From the NCBI GenBank assembly GCA_014379815.1, contig JACMLA010000885.1, forward strand, positions 1 to 7,422: a stretch of 7,422 nucleotides of DNA. Reading direction: 5' to 3'. The translations under genes were made by a program, and so were the position numbers. The stretch comes from Bryobacteraceae bacterium (lineage in GTDB: Bacteria > Acidobacteriota > Terriglobia > Bryobacterales > Bryobacteraceae). Below, piece by piece: positions 1-5,265 of the stretch (positions are counted from its first letter, which is position 1; every line of letters begins with the position of its first letter). The notes under the pieces were generated by a model. It was not told where the DNA came from. It made no database searches and saw only the letters and a list, made by a program, of their open reading frames with translations.

Positions 1-707
1 CTCGCGGCATCGGAGCAAAGGAAAACGGCTAGCGTCCCGATGTCTTCCACCTTGCCCCACCGACCCACGGGAATCTTAGAAACGAACTGGGCATTCAATT
101 CCGGATTCTCAAGCAGGGGCAAGTTCATCTCAGTTGCAAAAGGACCGGGGCTAATGCCCACAACGGTGATTCCTTCGCTCGCCAGTTCAAGGGCTACCGC
201 GCGGGTTAACCCCATCAGCCCGGCTTTGCTGGAAGAGTAGGCAGCACGGCCTGGCAGAGAGATGTGACTCATGATCGACGTCATGTTCAGGATCCGGCCA
301 TAACCGGTGCCCTTCATGTGAGGTACGAAAGAGCGACACATCAGAAAAACAGCCGTCAGATTCGTGTCGATAACGGATCGCCATTCTTCAAGGGTGAAAT
401 CTGTGATGTTCTTGCGGCAGTTGACGCCAGCGTTATTGATGAGGATGCTGACGTTACCAAGTCGGGATGCTACGTCCGTCTCCAGCTGACGCACCTGAAC
501 TTCGTCTGTCACATCGGCGCGGAAGGTCTCCGCTTTCCCGCCCATTCCACGAATCGCTTCGGCCGTCTCTTCCAGCTTTGCGCTGTCTCTTCCTACCAGA
601 GCCAGGTGGGCGCCAGCACCGGAGAGCGCCAGTGCCATCGACTTCCCAAGACCACGGGAAGCACCGGTAATTAAAGCAACTCTGCCAATCAGGTTGTTGT
701 CTGTCAT
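1..707 (-). CDS. Classical short-chain dehydrogenase/reductase (SDR), 3' end cut by window edge
   Basis: This is a cytoplasmic NAD(P)(H)-dependent oxidoreductase of the classical SDR family, similar to FabG-type ketoacyl reductases and gluconate 5-dehydrogenases. The frame runs open from the ATG at 707 to the left edge, giving 235 residues of an expected ~250. The dinucleotide-binding motif TGASRGLG is at residues 14-21, NNAG at 91-94, and the catalytic tetrad is N116, S144, Y157 and K161, with the usual 13-residue Ser-Tyr spacing and a YSSSK motif. An SPGPFATEMN segment follows, as in gluconate 5-dehydrogenase-like members. R40 directly after the second beta strand suggests NADP(H) preference (inference). 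The missing C-terminus should hold the final VDGG-type strand. The start lies 10 bases after the stop of the PH-domain gene. That spacer has no Shine-Dalgarno sequence and instead contains CCTCC, so translational coupling is likely. The substrate cannot be told from sequence; the family call is secure. Confidence 0.95.
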   Translation of the reverse strand, partial: MTDNNLIGRVALITGASRGLGKSMALALSGAGAHLALVGRDSAKLEETAEAIRGMGGKAETFRADVTDEVQVRQLETDVASRLGNVSILINNAGVNCRKNITDFTLEEWRSVIDTNLTAVFLMCRSFVPHMKGTGYGRILNMTSIMSHISLPGRAAYSSSKAGLMGLTRAVALELASEGITVVGISPGPFATEMNLPLLENPELNAQFVSKIPVGRWGKVEDIGTLAVFLCSDAA

Positions 708-717
708 GTTCGGAGGG

Positions 718-1167
718 CTATTTGCCGGCAGCTCCCAGGATGTATTCAGCAACCGCCTGAGGGCGATCCACGTTATTCATCGCGAGGCCACCAGTCTCTC
801 CGGCAGTCTCAAGCCCAAGGTTTCCAATCCCAAACATCCTCTGCCATAGCGACTGGTCTACGCGTACATCCTGAATCTTTGCCAGATCCATCGTACGGGT
901 CGACTTCGAGAACAGACCCGTCTCATAGCGAAGTTTGCCACCGCCCACAGTTAAAGAGGTAAAGTGCTGGCCAATGTGCTGTCTGACGGCTAGTAACAAA
1001 ATCAGTACAGGAATGATCAGAAGCCACTGCTGCGGGTCAGGCCGGTTATTGTTCCAGCCAAACAGAACAGCCGCCAAAATGAAGCCAACTGTATACAGAG
1101 GACGGACCAGACGAAAGCTGGGACGCACTACTACTGACGAAGCACTTCCGGCAGGTGTTTGACTCAA
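718..1167 (-). CDS. Small membrane protein with bacterial PH domain (bPH2, YdbS-like)
   Basis: From the TTG at 1167 this gives 149 residues. There is a short N-terminal tail, then two hydrophobic segments (about residues 24-38 and 48-61) separated by a short polar turn rich in Asn, Pro and Gln. A bPH2 domain covers about 67-145, recognised by the pattern LTVGGGKLRYETGLFSK, then TRTMDLAKIQDVRVDQSLWQ and RMFGIGNLGLETAG. This is the YdbS arrangement: a membrane hairpin followed by one cytoplasmic PH-like fold. Molecular function in this family is poorly defined. The start is uncertain because no in-frame ATG exists. GTG at 1203 (161 residues) and GTG at 1248 (176 residues) are alternatives, but both overlap the end of the upstream peptidase gene. 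TTG 1167 is preferred because it avoids overlap and keeps the hydrophobic segments near the N-terminus. None of the three has a strong Shine-Dalgarno sequence. The YdbT-like partner often found beside YdbS is absent here. Confidence 0.82.
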   Translation of the reverse strand: MSQTPAGSASSVVVRPSFRLVRPLYTVGFILAAVLFGWNNNRPDPQQWLLIIPVLILLLAVRQHIGQHFTSLTVGGGKLRYETGLFSKSTRTMDLAKIQDVRVDQSLWQRMFGIGNLGLETAGETGGLAMNNVDRPQAVAEYILGAAGK

Positions 1168-1187
1168 GCCATGATTGTACAGCAGGC

Positions 1188-3188
1188 CTACCAGACCCGG
1201 CACGCGTTTTCGCCGCGCACCATAGACTGCCCTTCCGTGCAACCCCACGCCTTCCAGAACTCGGGCATGTTGCTAAATGTGCCGTTTGTTCTATAGCGGC
1301 CCGGCGAGTGCGGGTCGGTGAGGGCGCGGCGGCGGGAACTAGCTTCAGTCGATGACTCACACCAGACCTGTGCGAATCCAAGAAAGAACCGCTGTTCCGG
1401 TGTATAGTCGTCTATCTTGGGTGCTTCCTTGCCCTGCAGCGAATCCATTAGAGCCATCAGGGCTATGCGGACTCCGCCGTTGTCGGCCGTGTTTTCCCCA
1501 AGGGTTAGCTTTCCATTCAACTTCAGATCGCCAGTCGCAACAAAATCGCTGTACTGCTTGTCAATGCAGGCGGCGCGCTCCTCGAACGATTTGCCATCGG
1601 CTGGAGTCCACCAGTCCTTGAGATTGCCGTCGGCGTCAAAGCGGCGACCTTGATCGTCGAATCCGTGAGTAATTTCGTGGCCGATGACAGAGCCGATTCC
1701 GCCATAATTGACAGCATCATCGAGCTTTACATCGAAGAACGGCGGCTGCAGGATGCCTGCCGGAAAGTTAATGTTGTTCTCACTTGGCCTGTAATAAGCG
1801 TTGACCGTTGGCGGAGACATGCTCCACTCTTTCGTGTCAGGCGGCTTCCCAATCTTGTCGAGGTCGCGGCGCTTGTGAAACGCGTTGGAGCGCAGGCTGT
1901 TTCCAAAATAGTCACGACCTTTGACCTGCAACCGGGAATAGTCTAACCATTTTTCAGGGTAGCCGACCTTGTTCTGAATCGTCTTCAGCTTGCCAAGCGC
2001 ACGTTTCTTGGTCTCGTCTGTCATCCAGTCAAGCGTGTTGATGTCCTTCTCAAGAGCTTTCCCGAGGTTGGCAATCAAGGTTGCCATCCTTTGTTTAGCG
2101 TCCTGCCCAAACGCCAATTCCACATACTTTTGTCCAAGTGCTTCGCCGAGATCGCCATCCACCGACGCGACGCAGCGTTTCCAGCGGGGCTTCATCTCCT
2201 TCACGCCCGAAAGCGTTCTCTGGAAGAAGTCGAAGTCCTCCTCAACAAATGCCTTGGGCAGGGTTGCGGCTGTTGCGTGCAGAACATGCCAGGTCAGGTA
2301 GGTCTTCACGTCGTCGACGCTTGCGTCGCTGAAGATCTTGTCGAAAGCTTTGAAATACTCCGGATTCCTGACGTTCAACCGATCGATGCGACCAAGACCT
2401 ACCGATCGCGCATAGCCAATCCAGTTGAACGAGGGCGCCAGTGCGATAAATGTCATGACATCGGAAGGGTGGTTCCTCATCAGAGGATTGCGGCGGGAGA
2501 CAATATCTGCGGCGGGTCTGGCAAGTGCCGTTTCAAGGGCCATGACGGAGGCTGCAGCAGCTGTGGCTTTCTCCTCGGTCTGGCCCGACAGTTGAAACAT
2601 CTTCTGTACGTGAGCCACGTATTTGGTGCGCAGCTCCACCGAACGTGCGTCGTCCTTGAGATAGTAGTCGCGATCCGGGAGCGTCAGACCACCTTCGGCC
2701 GCGTGGACGATCACCATTCTGGAATTGTTGTAGTCTGCCGCGGCATTCAGTGCAAAGAACGCAGCAATGCCTTCCTGCTGCAACTTACCAACAACCTCTG
2801 CAATATCCTTGCGATCCTTAATGCCTGCGATCTGCTGCAGGTAAGGCTTCAGCGGATCTGTCCCCTGGGCCTCAATTCCTGCTTCGTCCATGCACGACTG
2901 AAAGTAGTCACCGATCTTCTGTTCCACCGGCGATCGCGTCGTCTTTGCCGAGCTGGTTTCGAGAATATCGCGCAGTATTCGCTGATTGCGCTCATTCAGC
3001 TCGTCGAATCTTCCCCAGCGGGCGTACCCCGGGGGAATAGGATTGGCCTTGATCCAGCTGCCACAAGCATACTGATAAAAGTCCTGACAGGGGCTTGCGC
3101 TTTTGTCAATGCTTTCGGTGCTGAACCCTGTCTGACCATAGACAGCCGTGCCGACAAGCACGATAGAAAAGAGATTACGTAAACTCAC
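1188..3188 (-). CDS. Secreted M13 (neprilysin/PepO-type) zinc metallopeptidase, copy 1
   Basis: This is a 666-residue zinc endopeptidase of family M13, which cuts short peptides on the amino side of hydrophobic residues. A signal peptide covers about residues 1-18, with a likely signal peptidase I cut after AVYG, so the enzyme acts in the periplasm or outside. The M13 N-terminal domain starts at PCQDFYQYACGSW (34-45). The catalytic domain has the substrate-binding NAYY (N463), the zinc site HEITH (H504, E505, H508), the third ligand E565 in GENTADNGG with D569, H627 in TDPHSP, R633 and a terminal CRVW. Eight cysteines (34, 42, 99, 339, 541, 610, 650, 663) match the four conserved neprilysin disulfides. 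The start is GTG, supported by an AGGAG six bases upstream. The gene lies 27 bases after copy 2. The conserved RPE usually found after VWC is replaced here by a Ser/Thr/Arg-rich stretch. All catalytic residues are present, so activity is expected. Confidence 0.97.
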   Translation of the reverse strand: MSLRNLFSIVLVGTAVYGQTGFSTESIDKSASPCQDFYQYACGSWIKANPIPPGYARWGRFDELNERNQRILRDILETSSAKTTRSPVEQKIGDYFQSCMDEAGIEAQGTDPLKPYLQQIAGIKDRKDIAEVVGKLQQEGIAAFFALNAAADYNNSRMVIVHAAEGGLTLPDRDYYLKDDARSVELRTKYVAHVQKMFQLSGQTEEKATAAAASVMALETALARPAADIVSRRNPLMRNHPSDVMTFIALAPSFNWIGYARSVGLGRIDRLNVRNPEYFKAFDKIFSDASVDDVKTYLTWHVLHATAATLPKAFVEEDFDFFQRTLSGVKEMKPRWKRCVASVDGDLGEALGQKYVELAFGQDAKQRMATLIANLGKALEKDINTLDWMTDETKKRALGKLKTIQNKVGYPEKWLDYSRLQVKGRDYFGNSLRSNAFHKRRDLDKIGKPPDTKEWSMSPPTVNAYYRPSENNINFPAGILQPPFFDVKLDDAVNYGGIGSVIGHEITHGFDDQGRRFDADGNLKDWWTPADGKSFEERAACIDKQYSDFVATGDLKLNGKLTLGENTADNGGVRIALMALMDSLQGKEAPKIDDYTPEQRFFLGFAQVWCESSTEASSRRRALTDPHSPGRYRTNGTFSNMPEFWKAWGCTEGQSMVRGENACRVW

Positions 3189-3194
3189 TTGCGG

Positions 3195-3199
3195 CTCCT
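3195..3199 (-). promoter_or_regulatory. Shine-Dalgarno sequence for M13 copy 1
   Basis: The minus strand reads TTTAGGAGCCGCAA immediately before the GTG at 3188. AGGAG is six bases from the start codon, an optimal distance. This fixes the GTG as the start and agrees with the signal peptide beginning there. It is the only strong ribosome-binding site seen at any gene start in the window. Confidence 0.8.
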
Positions 3200-3215
3200 A
3201 AAGTAGTTCTGGGGG

Positions 3216-5216
3216 TTACCAGACCCGGCAGGCATTCTCACCGCGTACCATCGGCTGATTGGCCGAGCAGCTGAATGCTTTTTGAAACTCGGGCATATTC
3301 GAGACGACACCGTTGACGCGCCATTGCGAAGCAGAATGCGGATCGGTTTGTGCACGCAGCCGGGCACTCTCGGGCCGGTCGTTGTTGCACCATACCTGCG
3401 CCCATCCAAGGAACAACCGTTGCTCCGGACTAAACCCGTCGACCTTAGGCTGCGTTCTCTTAGCAATCGTGTCCATCAGCGCCATATACGCGATCCGGAG
3501 ACCGCCATTGTCGGCCGTATTCTCGCCAAGCGTTAACTTGCCGTTTAGCTTGACCTCATCCACCGCAGTATAGGCCGAGTACTGTTTGTTGATGCACTCG
3601 GTTCGCTTTTGGAACTCCGTTAGATCTTTCTCGGTCCACCAGTTATCCAGATTTCCCTTCGCGTCAAACTGGCTCCCTTCATCATCGAAGCCATGAGTGA
3701 GTTCGTGACCGATAACAGCTCCAATGGCACCGAAGTTAACAGCGTCGTCAATTTTCACATCGAAGAATGGCGGCTGTAGAATTCCAGCTGGAAAGTTGAT
3801 GTTATTGTTCTGAGGGTCATAGTAGGCGTTTACCGTAGGTGGCGACATGAACCATTCTTTCTTGTCGACCGGCTTACCGATCTTGGCCATCTGGCGGCGA
3901 AACTCAAACATATTGGCGCGGAAGCTGTTGCCAAGTGCATCACCGGCCTTGACGTCGAGGGGCGAGTAATCCCGCCACTGTTCGGGAAAACCGATTTTGT
4001 TCGTAATCGCGTGCAGCTTTTCCAAAGCCTTCTTCTTTGTTTCAGGAGTCATCCACTCCAGTTGCTGAATGTCCTGAGCAAGTGCTTTTTCCAGCGCCTG
4101 CACCATTGCAAGCATGCGCTCTTTTCCTTGCGATCCAAAAGTCAGCTCAACATACTTCTGGCCCAGCGCTTCTCCCAGGTCGGCGTCGACGTACTGCACG
4201 CAACGCTTCCAGCGTGGACGCTGCTCTTTCTGGCCCGTCAGAGCGCGACTGTAGAAGTTGAAGTTCTCATCGACAAACGCTTTCGGGAGCACGGGCGCCC
4301 CGGAGTGTACAACGTGCCAGGTAAGGTACGTCTTCAGGTCTTCGATCGCGGTTTCTTTCAGCTGAGACTCCACCGCCCGGAAAGCTTCCGGCACTGCCAC
4401 ATTCAGCGTTGGCTGGCCCGCTCCAAGTGCTGGAAGGTATTCGGACCAATTGATGGAAGGCGTCAGAGCCGCGAGTTCCTTAATCGGCATCCGATGGTAG
4501 AGCTGCTGTGGGTCGCGGCGGCTGGTCACATCGAGGTGACCCTTAGCTAACGCCGTCTCAAGCTTCATGACTACATCGGCTTTGGTTGCGGCAACGTCGG
4601 CTTTATTTCCGATCAGTTCGAACATCTTCGCAACATGAGCGACGTAGGCTTTACGCAGGTCCACAGACTTGGCATCAGTCTTGAAGTAATAATCTTTCTC
4701 TGGCAAGCCGATGCCACCCTGATCCAGCTGGGCCGTCACTTCCTCGGCATTCTTGAAATCCTGACCGGACGTGATACCGAACAGAACGCCCACCCCGCTG
4801 CGATGCAGGGCAACCAGTTCGCGGGTGAGTTCATTCTTATCTTTAAGAGCTTTGATCCGGTCCAGCATCGGCTGAAGCGGAGCTATTCCCCGTTGCTCGA
4901 TACCCTTCTCATCCATGCAAGCCTGGAAGTAATCGCCGATCTTTTGTTCAACCGGAGTTCTGGTCTGCTTGGCGGAGCTGGTCTCGAGGATGTCCCGCAG
5001 TATCGACCGGTTCCGTTCGGCCAATTCGCTGAAGCGGCCCCATGAGGACTGATCCGGTGGAATGGTGTTGTTCTTTAGCCATCCGCCACAGGCAAACTGG
5101 TAAAAATTGGTGCATGGTGCAGCACTGCGATCCAGAGCCGCAGGGCTGAAGCCCGGCTGAGCAAACACGGCCACAGAGGACGCCGCGACAAGTGAAGCGA
5201 GACAAGCAAGACGCAT
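3216..5216 (-). CDS. Secreted M13 (neprilysin/PepO-type) zinc metallopeptidase, copy 2
   Basis: This is a tandem paralogue of the downstream M13 gene, also 666 residues. A signal peptide covers residues 1-19, with a likely cut at VFA before Q20. The M13 N-terminal domain begins at PCTNFYQFACGGW (34-46). The catalytic domain carries NAYY, the zinc site HELTH (H504, E505, H508), E565 in GENTADNGG, H627 in TDPHSA, and a terminal CRVW. The mature protein keeps all eight family cysteines, consistent with an oxidising location outside the cytoplasm; one further Cys, C5, lies inside the signal peptide too near the N-terminus for a normal lipobox. The start is ATG but no good Shine-Dalgarno sequence precedes it (TTTTAAGTACCT), unlike copy 1. 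It follows the TonB-dependent receptor by 49 bases, which suggests co-expression and a role in degrading peptides in the envelope. One oddity is that the usual HSP after the catalytic His is HSA here, while copy 1 keeps HSP. Activity is expected; substrate specificity is unknown. Confidence 0.97.
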   Translation of the reverse strand: MRLACLASLVAASSVAVFAQPGFSPAALDRSAAPCTNFYQFACGGWLKNNTIPPDQSSWGRFSELAERNRSILRDILETSSAKQTRTPVEQKIGDYFQACMDEKGIEQRGIAPLQPMLDRIKALKDKNELTRELVALHRSGVGVLFGITSGQDFKNAEEVTAQLDQGGIGLPEKDYYFKTDAKSVDLRKAYVAHVAKMFELIGNKADVAATKADVVMKLETALAKGHLDVTSRRDPQQLYHRMPIKELAALTPSINWSEYLPALGAGQPTLNVAVPEAFRAVESQLKETAIEDLKTYLTWHVVHSGAPVLPKAFVDENFNFYSRALTGQKEQRPRWKRCVQYVDADLGEALGQKYVELTFGSQGKERMLAMVQALEKALAQDIQQLEWMTPETKKKALEKLHAITNKIGFPEQWRDYSPLDVKAGDALGNSFRANMFEFRRQMAKIGKPVDKKEWFMSPPTVNAYYDPQNNNINFPAGILQPPFFDVKIDDAVNFGAIGAVIGHELTHGFDDEGSQFDAKGNLDNWWTEKDLTEFQKRTECINKQYSAYTAVDEVKLNGKLTLGENTADNGGLRIAYMALMDTIAKRTQPKVDGFSPEQRLFLGWAQVWCNNDRPESARLRAQTDPHSASQWRVNGVVSNMPEFQKAFSCSANQPMVRGENACRVW

Positions 5217-5265
5217 AGGTACTTAAAAGGGACGTGAGACTGTTTCAACTGTACCGCAACAATTC

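Noticed and set aside
264..674. A 136-codon + strand open frame opposite the SDR gene
   Set aside because: The minus frame encodes a full SDR with all catalytic motifs. The + frame shows no family features and is a shadow.
1290..1370. Possible frameshift in M13 copy 1 explaining the odd SSTEASSRRRAL stretch
   Set aside because: The segment has the same length as in copy 2, and the correct frame resumes without any compensating indel pair that restores the RPE motif, so substitution is the simpler reading.
2091..3182. A 363-codon open frame on the + strand, antisense to M13 copy 1, with several CxxC-like cysteine pairs
   Set aside because: It lies wholly inside a well-supported M13 gene on the other strand. 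Similar antisense frames occur opposite copy 2 (4011-4550 and 4635-5045) and resemble it only because the sense genes are paralogues in the same phase. It has no recognisable domain.
1188..5216. Recent duplication or misassembly of the M13 gene
   Set aside because: The two copies differ throughout at the DNA level, including at third positions in the most conserved protein blocks, and have different signal peptides and starts.
5217..5265. Inverted repeat GGTAC/GTACC (5251-5255 and 5218-5222) and direct repeat ACTGT (5239-5243, 5248-5252) in the gap before M13 copy 2
   Set aside because: A 5-bp stem with a 28-base loop and a 5-base direct repeat are expected by chance. There is no T-run for a terminator, and no -35/-10 pair could be defended. 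The remaining sequence of the gap holds nothing recognisable.
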